From the NCBI GenBank assembly GCA_027886175.1, contig JAJNNQ010000003.1, forward strand, positions 27,321,501 to 27,385,500: 64,000 bases of DNA. Reading direction: 5' to 3'. Below are positions 1 through 11,245 of the stretch, one piece after another; the stretch's first letter is position 1, and every line of letters begins with the position of its first letter. The translations under genes were made by a program, and so were the position numbers. The notes beneath the pieces are model-generated. The model was not told the DNA's origin, made no database searches, and saw only the letters and a program-made list of their open reading frames with translations. The DNA comes from Phylloscopus collybita. Its lineage: Eukaryota > Chordata > Aves > Passeriformes > Phylloscopidae.

Positions 1-2950
1 ACAGTGCCCAGAGAGAATCCTCCCCAGCATTGTGCTGGGGGTAGTGCTGGGAGGGAGCTCCTGCTCTGCTCACATGTTATGCCTGGCATTTGGCAATCCT
101 TGCCCCAAAATAGGAATGCCAAATAAAGTTGGATTCCAAAAACGCTTCAGCTCCCCTGAGCAAAGCAGTATTTACAGGGACAAAAATAGATTTAGCATCA
201 TATCAGCAGCCCTTTCATGCATATTTTAAATGCTAGGCACTCCTCTGGGGGAAGGAGTAGGGAGAGTTGTAGCTGTGTATAAATAAAATGCCCAAGCTGT
301 AAATAACAGAGGTGGAAAATCAGGCCTTTTGAAGAACTCATGGCTGGACCTTAAAAATTCCTCAAAGGTGTGATTTTAAAAAGCAGATTTCTCATTCTTT
401 TTTTAATTTCAACAGTTTTAAGATGGGATACTTAATTGAGATCAGGTTGCCAGTGGTACAGTTATGCTCTTTAGTTATCTGCTGTCCCTTCTAGATGACC
501 TTGGAATTTATTGATGTGGAATTACCAGTCCCTGGTGTTTCCATCTTTTACATTTCTGCAGCACCAGGAAATCTCTTCTCCAGAGTGATCCACCTGACAT
601 CTCCTCCACAACCACAAATCAATTAAATGGTTTTGCCAGGATTGCAAAATTTTACAGATTGAAATCCAGCAGTTGTCCTTTACTGCAGGCTGTGAAGAAA
701 ACTTTGTAAAATGTGACATCGTGGGAAACAACACCCTTTTGGGAGTCAGGCCAGGCTGCATGAGAAACTGAGAGCTGGAAAAGCATCATGAGAATGAGGA
801 GAATTGAGGAAAACAACCTGGGTATGGAGTGTGTGTGTCTATGGACAAGAGTGGTGGAAGAATTTCAACTGACCAGCTCTAGAAATCACAAAAAAACCCC
901 CCAAAATAACCTACTTCAGAAAATATTTTTAGGTATTTAAAAGCTTCTTCACTTCTGTTTGAAACGATTTTAAAACTTGAAAGCATTTTCTATTATGTGG
1001 TGCAAGGGAAAATCTCCAGAACACTGAAGGTGATGCTGCCATTCCTGTTTTGGGCAGAGAGCTCCTGCAATCTGGGAGGTTCCCCTTGTTTGTCTGAGGG
1101 AGAGCAAGGGCCAGAACCTCAGAGCCTGGGCCACAGGGAGTGCCCTCACCCAGAGATTATGGATTTCCCTTCCCTTGGGAGCTTTCCAGTTGTCTATAAA
1201 TCTGAAGTTAAGTTGGTCATTTGGGGATCACAGCACAGCTTCTGCAGCTTTGGGTTTAATTGTGAACCTCAGAAGCCTTTTCTGATAAAATTTTCATGAA
1301 AAATTAGTCAGACTCTGTTTCAACAAAGTAATATTCCTTTATATAATCCCTAACCATTTTTATTCATCTACTGCTGTAGCAGAACTTTTACCCTTTGTGC
1401 TATCAAAAAACTTCATCCTCTAATCCAAAGTATTTATGCAAAGATTTCCCAGAAGCAAGCAAAGAACACCAAAACCCATCAAAAGAGAGATGCCAGAACT
1501 TCTTGAAACACATCAAATATCTGTGACTGGGGAATTTGTGTAAAATAACTTTAACAACTGTAGTCTTCTCAGAAATCAGGCTTTATAAAATTCAGAAGCA
1601 ACAGGGTAATGCCCTTTTACGTGGATTTGAAAGGAACTCAGTGGAACAAACACAAGAAGTGTTTCTGTTTCTATTTTCTTCCCTCAGTAACCCCCCAATT
1701 TCCACTGGTGTGGGCTCCCTCCTTCACTGCAGCAGTTGATCCTGCTCTGTTTTCACAGGAATTGCTACTGCAGGTGGCAAGTGTTGGAATCCAGCCTGCC
1801 TTCCTTGCCCAAGGAGGTGCCACCCAGGAGGGGGGTGCCAAGGTTAGGGGCTGATGTGGGTTCTGACAAGCAGCTGCTAGAAGAGGAGGGAAGAGAAACT
1901 CCTCAAGTGACAAATACTAAAATGGGTGAAACAAATGCTTTCAGAGTGGGGTTGGATGGGAATGTTCTTGTGTGGAAGAATCAAGTGACAGAACTAGGCA
2001 TACATAGATACAGATGTAGATATATCGACACACACACACACGTTTGGGTGGTGCTGGGAGCAGAGCTGTGCAGGACTCTGACAATTCCAGCAGGAAGTGT
2101 GCCTGGGAGCAGTAACACAGCCAAGCTGCTCATCCCCTGAAGGGGAATTTGCTCACTCTGGCAGCAGCAGAGCTGAGGCTTTGCTTCCTTTCCTTGCTCT
2201 GCTCTCAGATCTCCCTGACCCTCGGGGCTGAGGCCAGGTGTGTGTGCACCTGGTTTCCTTTCCCTCCAAATCCCCTTCTCCCCTGGCAGTTCCCCCTGAG
2301 CGTCTGGTGGCATCCAGCAGGGGTTGTTGGTTTGTTGTGTGTGCTGAGGGTGCTTCACAGACAGCTCAGAATAATTCCTGCCTGTTAACTTGTGTGTACT
2401 CCCACAGCAATCAACACTTTTTAATGGAGTCAGCTAATAAACCTGTAAAATTCCTCCAGAATATTTTTTAGCTTCATCTGGACCTTTGGAAGGTCAAAAA
2501 CTCCAGTTATAGTTTACAGTATGGGGAACAGCAACTGTCTGAAGTCTAGAAAACCTGGCTTTAGCATTTGGAAATAAATAAATTACTTATTTTAATTAAA
2601 TTATTTATTTAAAGCATCTTTTTAAGGTAGAGATTGTGTACTGAGAGCGCTCTCTAATACTGACAGTGACAGCTGGCACAATCCAGCCAAAGCCTACCCT
2701 TCCTTTATTCCCAAGAATAAGAGATGAATTGTCCTTGTTTAGACAAATGTTGCTGAGTTGTCCATTCATTTTGTATAGAAATTGTTTTGTCACTTAGATT
2801 GGGCTTTCCTTGGGCCTTTGCTAATAAATATGAAGTTAGCATGTGTAGCTTCTGACAAAACCAGATCTTCTCAAAAATTAAGTTTACAATGTTGTTTAAT
2901 GCTTGCAATATTAGGGCTTACATGGACCACAAAGCTGACTCATGAGCTTT

Positions 2951-2954
<4 letters not shown>
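1..2954. other. Non-coding stretch, no gene seen
   Basis: I see no coding region here. Open frames are short, lie on both strands and do not resemble known proteins. The only low-complexity item is a short CA dinucleotide run near 2027-2042. Base composition is ordinary for intergenic bird DNA. Confidence 0.6.
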
Positions 2955-2981
<27 letters not shown>

Positions 2982-3200
2982 GAAGGGGTTGAGGGGTGTT
3001 TTTTCAGCTGGGTTTGGTTTTGGGGTTGTTTTTGTTTGTTGGGTTTTTTTTGGGGTTAGGTTGCGTTGTTTTGTTTTTTTTGTGGTTTGGTTTTTGGTTG
3101 TTGGGTTTTTTGTGGGTTTTTGGTGTTTTGTGTTTGTTTGTTTGTGGGTTTTTTGTGTTTGTTTGCTGTATTTTTTGTGCTGTATTTTTTGTGCTGGTTC
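2955..3200. repeat. Poly-A run followed by G/T-rich low-complexity tract
   Basis: A run of about 26 A (2955-2980) is followed after a few bases by roughly 200 bp made almost only of G and T, with repeated GGTTTT, GGGTTTTTT and GTTTGTTT blocks. Many GG and GGG runs give it weak G-quadruplex potential on the plus strand. Open frames across it on both strands are composition artefacts, for example a Lys/Asn/Pro/Thr-rich minus-strand frame. Similar tracts recur elsewhere in the window. Confidence 0.85.
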
Positions 3201-3896
3201 TAGTCCAGTTTGAATTCTGACATTGGAAATAAAGCTGAACTCCTGTCATATTTCTGGTGTTACAGAACAGTGAAAGCACAATTCACTTCCAGGCAGCAGT
3301 TTGGGGCGATGTGGCAATAGTGGGGTCTGGCAATGTGACCTTTTTATGTGACTTTGGTGACACCAGGATTGCTTTTGGCTACTTGGGCAGAAGCTTCCAG
3401 CTGCACTCTCACTGAATTTTCATGGTTACCCCTTGCTGCTCAAAACCATCTTTGGAAGCCTGCCTTGTTTCTGGAAAACAACCCCAAATTTTTCACAAGG
3501 AGTAAGGTTCAGATTGGAAACATTTGTCCTACAAGGAGGCAGAAACCCCTGTTTGTGGATAAATCCTTTGCTATTTCAAAGAACCTGGCCCCAGGTCTGC
3601 CTGCAGAACGCTTCAGCAAACCCCAGCCAGGACTTTTCCTCCCAGCTGCTGTGCAAAAGCCAGCCCTGTGTAGTCAGAGAGCATCCAAAGGCAGCCCAGT
3701 GTTTGTCTGGGTGCAGGGTCTCAGCCACATTCTCCAGCCCATGAGCCAAACCTGGCTGTGCCCAGAGCAGCTCACTGGGCAGCCTCTCTGGAGAACCATG
3801 AAACACTGCAGGAAGCCAAGCCATTTAAAACCCAAATATTTGGCACCTCCAGTCTCACTGCTGCTCCTCCACAGCCATGCTGGCTTTTAGCTTCCT
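3201..3896. other. Non-coding stretch, no gene seen
   Basis: An open frame of 180 codons (3348-3890, plus) crosses this stretch. It has no recognisable domain and no convincing initiation or splice context, and overlapping frames of similar quality exist on the other strand. I treat it as chance. Confidence 0.5.
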
Positions 3897-3960
3897 CTTT
3901 TTATTAAACTATTAAATTGGGAGTTTTTATTACTCCCAATTTAGCACTTCTAATAAAAAG
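3897..3960. other. Composite 64-nt hairpin (inverted repeat)
   Basis: Two nested perfect inverted repeats are read directly. Outer arms CTTTTTATTA (3897-3906) and TAATAAAAAG (3951-3960) pair over 10 bp. Inner arms TAAATTGGGAGT (3913-3924) and ACTCCCAATTTA (3932-3943) pair over 12 bp around a 7-nt loop. A 6 x 7 internal loop separates them. The total is 22 paired bases in 64 nt, about the size of a pre-microRNA or a small MITE. The role is unknown. Confidence 0.7.
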
Positions 3961-4560
3961 TCACGGTTAAAAGCCTCTGTGGGTACTGAAACTTGCAGCT
4001 GTGATTTCTCTTGATGAAAATAAAGACGAGCCCCTCTTGTAAAGCTCTCCTCTGTCAGGGGGTGGCTCCAAATCAGAGGGAGCTGGGTGGGATAGCAGCT
4101 GAGAAGGAATTACAGCAGCAGGAAGGGGTGAGGAGAAAGGAGAGAAGGTGGCAGCAGAAGAGAAATATTAATTCGGTGTTCACAGTGCAGCTGCAGTGTG
4201 AAAATACCTCAAAGTCTAGGAATAGTCCAAAGCCCCTTGCTGCTTTAATACAGGACTTATTTAAACATGACATCAGTGTTCAGCAGCAGTGCCTGGAACC
4301 TCAGTGGAGAGGCTAATTTAACACAAATGGAAAGTTCTGTAGTGTGCAGGGCTCCTGACGAGTGTGCATCCCAGAGAAATTGTGGAGCAGGGTGAGGGAG
4401 CACATCTCTGCAAATTCTACAAAGTGGCTGTTTCAGACTGCCTGCCTGCAAAGGGCAACTTGACACCTTGACCTGGGACTCAAAGCAACAATAAAAGAAA
4501 TCTTAGCACAAAGGAAATCATTCCCTATCCAGCTTCTTAAACTGACGTCATGATCTTTTA
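3961..4560. other. Non-coding stretch, no gene seen
   Basis: No coding region was recognised. It contains the isolated CRE octamer at 4543-4550, listed separately. Confidence 0.5.
4543..4550. promoter_or_regulatory. Perfect CRE octamer TGACGTCA
   Basis: The full palindromic cAMP-response element is present, with an intact CpG in otherwise CpG-poor, AT-rich DNA. No promoter or exon is visible nearby, so this is only a motif match. It could be a distal enhancer site or chance. Confidence 0.25.
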
Positions 4561-4692
4561 CTGAAAAAAAAGAAGAAAAAAAGAAAAAAAAAATTTAGAA
4601 GTGCAAGATGATATTTTTTTAACTCTTTTTGCTGGAAATAAATATTTCCATTAAGAAAAAAACCAAAAAAAAAACCCCAAAAAACCCCCCCA
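4561..4692. repeat. A-rich / A-C low-complexity tract
   Basis: The tract has A runs with scattered G, then AAAACCCC-type blocks ending in a C run before position 4690. It is the complementary type of the G/T tracts elsewhere in the window. Confidence 0.8.
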
Positions 4693-5750
4693 CTGAGATG
4701 AAATCTCAGATATATAATGATTTAAAGTTTTCTATCTTAAGGTAATTTTTTTTAATGGTCCCTCATGTGGGAAGAAGATAGAATATTTTCAATTACTAAA
4801 GTTGAGTTCAAAGTTACCTGACTGGACTGCAGGAGTCAGTTCTGGGATAAGAGGAATTCTGCAGGCATGAACAGTGACTCCTGCAGGGCCTTGGAAATCT
4901 CCAGGAATGCTGCTCTTCTCTACCTCTGCTTTCCCTCTGCTGAGGAAATGAGGCCACTTCCCCAGAGGGAGCTTGTATGGTTCCTGACTTCGTTTGTGCT
5001 TGGTTGCAAAGCAGGCCCCAGAGCTGCAGACCTCTGAAATAAAAAGGATAAGAGCATAAAACTGCCCCCTCTTTCATTATCAGTTTGATGACCAGAGCTG
5101 CAGCAGCTGAACAGCTGCTCAGATGTCTCATCATTTACAAAGCACTGCTGAAGGCTTGAGGGGGAAATATTCTTCATTGAAGACAGACCTCCCTTTGATT
5201 TCTGCTGGAGCTGTATTGCAGGCTTGCAGTCTGATGGTGCACTCAGCTATGTCAGAAAACAGCTCAGCCCATCCAGACCCATCCTCAGAAACATTCCTCA
5301 GGTTGCACCTTTCAGCAACATGGCTGAGTTAAATTGAGCTCCACCGATTTTGCTGAAATTCCCTTGAATATAACTGTGCTGGAATTGGATGATAAACTGT
5401 GGGGGGTGCTGGGTTAGAATACCTTTGGTGCTGTCTGTCCCTCCCCAGCTCTCCCACCTCCTCCTGTTCTGGGAGTGAGGCAGTGGTTTTTAACCCAGTG
5501 AAGTGTCCCTGAAGCCAAAGCCAGGCTGTGTCTGGGTGACAGCATGCCCCTGAGGACAGCAGCTTTTAAGGGATGGTACTTCTCAGGCTTTGGCAGTACT
5601 GCACATCTGGGGCTGCTCAGGAATGACTCCCCTGCTCTTGGAGGCCACTGCTCCTGCCACACCTGGCTGTGGGACAAATAGTGTCCACAGAGCTGTCCCA
5701 GCTCCATCCTGGGATTAGCACACCCCCTCCTGCCCCTGCTGTGTGCAGGG
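4693..5750. other. Non-coding stretch, no gene seen
   Basis: Short unconvincing frames lie on both strands, with no splice-framed exon or RNA gene recognised. GC content rises toward the minisatellite cluster that begins at 5751. Confidence 0.5.
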
Positions 5751-5960
5751 CATTCCTCAGCCCTGGGCAGGGTTGGTGTCCCTCTCTGTGAGCCCCCCTT
5801 GGGACATTCCTCAGCCCTGGGCAGGGTTGGTGTCCCTCTCTGTGAGCCCCCCTTGGGACATTCCTCAGCCCTGGGCAGGGTTGGTGTCCCTCTCTGTGAG
5901 CCCCCTTGGGACATTCCTCAGCCCTGGGCAGGGTTGGTGTCCCTCTCTGTGAGCCCCCAT
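5751..5960. repeat. 54-bp minisatellite, about four copies
   Basis: Units begin with CATTCCTCAGCCCTGGGCAG at 5751, 5805, 5859 and 5912, giving periods of 54, 54 and 53 bp. The third unit has lost one C from its C run. Near-identical copies imply recent amplification. The 54-bp period keeps a reading frame, so repetitive frames on both strands are artefacts. Confidence 0.95.
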
Positions 5961-6108
5961 CCATTCTTGGTAACTCCTGAGTAACTCCTGCTCGCTGCTG
6001 CTCAGGAGGAAGGCACATCAGCCAGAAGCTGTTCTGCTGCACTGCCACCCCATCAGCTGCCCTGGTGTCACCACACCCTCCCCAGGGCTTCAGCAGGCAG
6101 AGCAAGGC

Positions 6109-8188
6109 GTGTGACCATGGCTCAGGGCACAGCAGTGTCACTGTGGCTCAGGACACAGCAGTGTCACTGTGGCTCAGGACACAGCAGTGTGACCATGGCT
6201 CAGGGCACAGCAGTGTCACTGTGGCTCAGGGCTCTGCAGTGTCACTGTGGCTCAGGACACAGCAGTGTGACCATGGCTCAGGGCACAGCAGTGTCACTGT
6301 GGCTCAGGACACAGCAGTGTCACTGTGGCTCAGGGCACAGCAGTGTCACTGTGGCTCAGGACACAGCAGTGTGACCATGGCTCAGGGCACAGCAGTGTCA
6401 CTGTGGCTCAGGGCTCTGCAGTGTCACTGTGGCTCAGGACACAGCAGTGTGACCATGGCTCAGGGCTCTGCAGTGTCACTGTGGCTCAGGACACAGCAGT
6501 GTGACCATGGCTCAGGGCACAGCAGTGTCACTGTGGCTCAGGACACAGCAGTGTCACTGTGGCTCAGGGCACAGCAGTGTCACTGTGGCTCAGGACACAG
6601 CAGTGTGACCATGGCTCAGGGCACAGCAGTGTCACTGTGGCTCAGGGCTCTGCAGTGTCACTGTGGCTCAGGACACAGCAGTGTGACCATGGCTCAGGGC
6701 TCTGCAGTGTCACTGTGGCTCAGGACACAGCAGTGTGACCATGGCTCAGGGCACAGCAGTGTCACTGTGGCTCAGGACACAGCAGTGTCACTGTGGCTCA
6801 GGGCACAGCAGTGTCACTGTGGCTCAGGACACAGCAGTGTGACCATGGCTCAGGACACAGCAGTGTCACTGTGGCTCAGGACACAGCAGTGTGACCATGG
6901 CTCAGGGCACAGCAGTGTCACTGTGGCTCAGGGCTCTGCAGTGTGACCGTGGCTCAGGGCTCTGCAGTGTCACTGTGGCTCAGGACACAGCAGTGTCACT
7001 GTGGCTCAGGGCTCTGCAGTGTCACTGTGGCTCAGGACACAGCAGTGTCACTGTGGCTCAGGACACAGCAGTGTCACTGTGGCTCAGGACACAGCAGTGT
7101 GACCATGGCTCAGGACACAGCAGTGTCACTGTGGCTCAGGGCTCTGCAGTGTGACCGTGGCTCAGGGCTCTGCAGTGTGACCATGGCTCAGGACACAGCA
7201 GTGTCACTGTGGCTCAGGACACAGCAGTGTGACCATGGCTCAGGACACAGCAGTGTCACTGTGGCTCAGGACACAGCAGTGTCACTGTGGCTCAGGGCAC
7301 AGCAGTGTCACTGTGGCTCAGGGCTCTGCAGTGTCACTGTGGCTCAGGACACAGCAGTGTCACTGTGGCTCAGGGCTCTGCAGTGTCACTGTGGCTCAGG
7401 ACACAGCAGTGTGACCATGGCTCAGGACACAACAGTGTCACTGTGGCTCAGGACACAGCAGTGTGACCATGGCTCAGGGCTCTGCAGTGTCACTGTGGCT
7501 CAGGGCTCTGCAGTGTCACTGTGGCTCAGGGCTCTGCAGTGTGACCATGGCTCAGGACACAGCAGTGTCACTGTGGCTCAGGGCTCTGCAGTGTCACTGT
7601 GGCTCAGGACACAGCAGTGTGACCATGGCTCAGGACACAGCAGTGTCACTGTGGCTCAGGACACAGCAGTGTGACCATGGCTCAGGACACAGCAGTGTGA
7701 CCATGGCTCAGGACACAGCAGTGTCACTGTGGCTCAGGACACAGCAGTGTCACTGTGGCTCAGGGCTCTGCAGTGTGACCATGGCTCAGGGCTCTGCAGT
7801 GTGACCGTGGCTCAGGGCTCTGCAGTGTGACCATGGCTCAGGGCTCTGCAGTGTCACTGTGGCTCAGGGCACAGCAGTGTGACCATGGCTCAGGGCACAG
7901 CAGTGTCACTGTGGCTCAGGGCACAGCAGTGTGACCATGGCTCAGGGCACAGCAGTGTCACTGTGGCTCAGGACACAGCAGTGTCACTGTGGCTCAGGGC
8001 ACAGCAGTGTGACCATGGCTCAGGACACTGCAGTGTCACTGTGGCTCAGGGCTCTGCAGTGTCACTGTGGCTCAGGGCACAGCAGTGTGACCGTGGCTCA
8101 GGACACTGCAGTGTCACTGTGGCTCAGGGCTCTGCAGTGTCACTGTGGCTCAGGACACAGCAGTGTCACTGTGGCTCAGGGCTCAGTG
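6109..8188. repeat. 26-bp minisatellite, 80 units without net indels
   Basis: The unit is GTGTCACTGTGGCTCAGGAC plus ACAGCA, with variants at two places. One block is TCACTGTGG, TGACCATGG or TGACCGTGG. The other is GACACAG, GGCACAG, GGCTCTG or GACACTG. Unit starts stay in exact 26-bp phase from 6109 through checked points at 7071 (unit 38) and 8163 (unit 80), so there is no net length change over about 2.08 kb. Because 26 is not a multiple of 3, each plus-strand frame cycles through all three readings and gives a 26-residue protein periodicity. The resulting open frames of up to 293 codons have low complexity and match no family I know. I treat them as non-coding. Confidence 0.97.
6222..6852. 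repeat. 234-bp higher-order repeat inside the 26-bp array
   Basis: The order of unit variants repeats every nine units (234 bp). The segment from about 6241 recurs at 6475 and again at 6709, where it diverges near 6853. This gives about 2.7 copies and implies block amplification by unequal exchange or replication slippage of multi-unit segments. Confidence 0.85.
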
Positions 8189-9384
8189 TGGCTGCCTGGG
8201 GTGACAACCCTGGCTCAGCTTCTGGGCAGTGGGGAGGGGACAGTGCCCACGGGGACACCAGTGCAGAAGTGAAGGAATATTTGGACGTGGCCCAGTGGGA
8301 AGTGCAAGAGAAGGATTCTGGTGCAGGTAGGAGAGGAGAGGGATCTGCCCCTGTGCTTGCACTAACCAACCAGACTGAGTGTTTGTGTTTCTCGAGGGCA
8401 GGAATTGGGACAGGGGACACACACAGCTGACTCTCATGAATAATTAACAGATATATTTTTTAAATGTTTAATCACCTCAGTGAATTAAGGAGACCTGCAA
8501 TGAACAGATGAAGTATTAGACTCTGCGGAGTGAAGACAAGCATTTAAATTAAGAAAACAGCAGGATAGGATTGTGCATGCTGAGTCCAAGAACCCTTGAT
8601 CTAGACATTTAATGGATGGAAGGGAAGACAAGCAGGAATATATAAAAAGATGCTATTAGTGCCCTGGGGTTGTCTGAGGAAAAAGGACTTTTCAGTGTGA
8701 GAAATTAATTTGAAAGTGTTGACTTTTTGTCCAGATATTTTATGAGGAACCCTATGGCAAAGTACAGAAAGAATAGGAAACACAAAAATAAAAGTTGGGA
8801 AGGAAGATACAGTATTTTAGAGGCTCTTTTCCAGGATTTTTTTGTCACATTCTTGTACAATAGAGCAGTCTGCCTTTTGTAAAGGAGATCAAAGCTGTAG
8901 GAGAAGCAAAATCTAATGAAAAGCATCTAGGCCTGGTGATAAAAGGAGGAAGTGTCTGCAATGGGATGACAAGAGTGCAGTGGTTCCTCCTGTCAGATCT
9001 AACATGAAATTGGAGAAACAAAACACAACCTGCACCAACCCAGCTCTCTTCCCATCAGGAGTGGTGGGCTGAGGCAGTGGGAGGACACACACAGAGATTG
9101 TTGAACTCAGGGGAACAGAAAAGCTGCTGTGCTACAACCAAAAGGAAATGGCAGAAATCTTTGACATGTGCACTGCTTGAGAATGAACATGATCAAGTTT
9201 TTGATTGAAAACCAATTGAAATTTAATCAGAGAATGGTGGAAGGCAAAAGCTTTTTCATTTTTGTCTGTCTTGAAACGTAAGGTTTGGATTCACTTTCTC
9301 AATCTCTTTGTATGGCAGAGACCAGAAACTTGATGAGAAAGGTGGAGAGAAGCCTTCAGTCCCTGCAGTGGCCCAGATGCTTTC
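8189..9384. other. Non-coding stretch between tandem arrays
   Basis: GC-rich sequence just after the 26-bp array gives way to AT-rich sequence after about 8430. No gene, RNA or identifiable transposon was recognised. Confidence 0.5.
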
Positions 9385-9900
9385 CACAGCCCATATTTCC
9401 TATTCCATAGCCCCTATTTCCTAGTCCATATTTCTTATTCCATATTTCCTATTTCCTACTCCGTATTTCCTAGCCCATATTTCCATGTTCCATATTACCC
9501 ATTCCACATTCCATATTTCCTAGTCCATATTTCATATTTCCTATTTCCTATTTCCTATTTCCTATTTCCTATTTCCTATTTCCTATTCCACATTTCCTAG
9601 TCTATATTTCCATATTTCCCATTCCCCATTCCACATTTCCTTTTTCATATTCTGTATTTCCTAGTCCATATTCAATATTCCATGTTCCATGTTCCATATT
9701 CCGTATTCCATATTCCATATTCCATATTCCATATTCCATATTCCATGTTTCCTATTCCATATTCCATATTTCATATTCCCTATTTCCTAGTCCATATCTC
9801 CTAGTTCATATCTCCATATTCCATATTCCCTGTTGCATATTCCATGTTCCCGATTTCCTGTTCCACATTCCATATTTCCTGTTCCATATTCCATATGCTC
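9385..9900. repeat. Degenerate TATTTCC / CATATTCC simple-repeat tract
   Basis: About 500 bp are built from TATTTCC, CATATTTC and CATATTCC words. A pure 7-bp TATTTCC run lies near 9536-9587 and a CATATTC run near 9708-9747. Unit order is irregular, as in an old expanded microsatellite. Confidence 0.9.
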
Positions 9901-10482
9901 AATTTCCTAGCCCATATCTCCATATTCCCCATGTTGCCCGTGGCTGAGGCAGCCCCATGTTTCTGCCCCTGTGTGAGGCCCTGCAGGGCTGTGCTGCAGG
10001 GCTGTGCTGCAGAGCTGTGCTGCAGGTTCCTGTGCTGCAGGTTCCTGTGCTGCAGGGCTGTGCTGCAGGGCTGTACTGCAGGTTCCTGTGCTGCAGGGCT
10101 GTGCTGCAGAGCTGTGCTGCAGGTTCCTGTGCTGCAGGTTCCTGTGCTGCAGGGCTGTACTGCAGGGCTGTACTGCAGGCTCCAGTGCTGCAGGGCTGGG
10201 CTGCAGGTTCCTGTGCTGCAGGGCTGTGCTGCAGGGCTGGGCTGCAGGTTCCTGTGCTGCAGGTTCCTGTGCTGCAGGGCTGTGCTGCAGGGCTGGGCTG
10301 CAGGTTCCTGTGCTGCAGGGCTGTGCTGCAGGGCTGTGCTGCAGGTTCCTGTGCTGCAGGTTCCTGTGCTGCAGGGCTGTACTGCAGGGCTGTGCTGCAG
10401 GCTCCTGTGCTGCAGGGCTGTGCTGCAGGGCTGTACTGCAGGCTCCAGTGCTGCAGGGCTGTGCTGCAGGGCTGTGCTGCAG

Positions 10483-10783
10483 GCTCCTGTGCCGCAGGTT
10501 CCTGTGCTGCAGGGCTGTGCTGCAGGTTCCTGTGCTGCAGGTTCCTGTGCTGCAGGGCTGTGCTGCAGGGCTGTGCTGCAGGGCTGTGCTGCAGGTTCCT
10601 GTGCTGCAGGGCTGTACTGCAGGCTCCAGTGCTGCAGGGCTGTGCTGCAGGCTCCTGTGCCGCAGGTTCCTGTGCTGCAGGGCTGTGCTGCAGGTTCCTG
10701 TGCTGCAGGTTCCTGTGCTGCAGGGCTGTGCTGCAGGGCTGTGCTGCAGGGCTGTGCTGCAGGTTCCTGTGCTGCAGGGCTGT
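10483..10783. repeat. 168-bp higher-order duplication in the CTGCAG array
   Basis: The rare unit GCTCCTGTGCCGCAGG occurs at 10483 and 10651. The following about 133 bp are identical in the two copies by eye, diverging at a G/A difference in a GCTGT(A/G)C unit. The period is 168 bp. Confidence 0.8.
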
Positions 10784-10920
10784 GCTGCAGGTTCCTGTGC
10801 TGCAGGTTCCTGTGCTGCAGGTTCCTGTGCTGCAGGGCTGTGCTGCAGGTTCCTGTGCTGCAGGTTCCTGTGCTGCAGGTTCCTGTGCTGCAGAGCTGTG
10901 CTGCAGAGCTGTGCTGCAGG

Positions 10921-11244
10921 TTCCTGTGCTGCAGGGCTGTGCTGCAGGGCTGTGCTGCAGGGCTGTGCTGCAGGTTCCTGTGCTGCAGGGCTGTACTGCA
11001 GGGCTGTGCTGCAGGGCTGTACTGCAGGTTCCTGTGCTGCAGGGCTGTGCTGCAGGGCTGTGCTGCAGGGCTGTACTGCAGGTTCCTGTGCTGCAGGGCT
11101 GTACTGCAGGGCTGTGCTGCAGGGCTGTACTGCAGGTTCCTGTGCTGCAGGGCTGTACTGCAGGGCTGTGCTGCAGGGCTGTACTGCAGGTTCCTGTGCT
11201 GCAGGGCTGTGCTGCAGGCTCCAGTGCTGCAGGCTCCAGTGCTG
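10921..11244. repeat. 54-bp higher-order repeat, six copies
   Basis: The 15-bp unit beginning TTCCTGTGCTGCAG recurs at 10921, 10975, 11029, 11083, 11137 and 11191, exactly every 54 bp (13+13+13+15). Most copies share the same placement of GCTGTAC variants. This is the most homogeneous part of the array. Confidence 0.9.
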
Positions 11245-11245
11245 A

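Larger units (their letters stand above)
9981..11245. repeat. 13/15-bp CTGCAG minisatellite, about 1.26 kb
   Basis: Two unit types alternate in patterned order: 13-bp units of the form TGCAGGGCTGTGC and 15-bp units of the form TGCAGGTTCCTGTGC. There are variants such as GCTGTAC, GCTCCAGTGC and GCTCCTGTGCCGC. Almost every unit carries the palindrome CTGCAG, a PstI site. Units lack stop codons in most frames of both strands, so overlapping open frames of 413-504 codons run over it in five frames. They consist only of Cys/Ala/Gly/Leu/Gln repeats or of Gln/Pro/Ala/Ser/Thr repeats. I regard them as artefacts. Confidence 0.96.

Noticed and set aside
3348..3890. 180-codon plus-strand frame
   Set aside because: No domain, biased composition or splice context, and overlapping minus-strand frames of similar quality exist.
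6065..8430. Open frames of 87-293 codons with 26-residue periodicity
   Set aside because: They are fully explained by the stop-poor 26-bp tandem unit read through three frames. There is no promoter, splice signal or known domain.
5751..11245. CRISPR-like repeat arrays
   Set aside because: Units are contiguous with no unique spacers, and the genome is a vertebrate. These are minisatellites.
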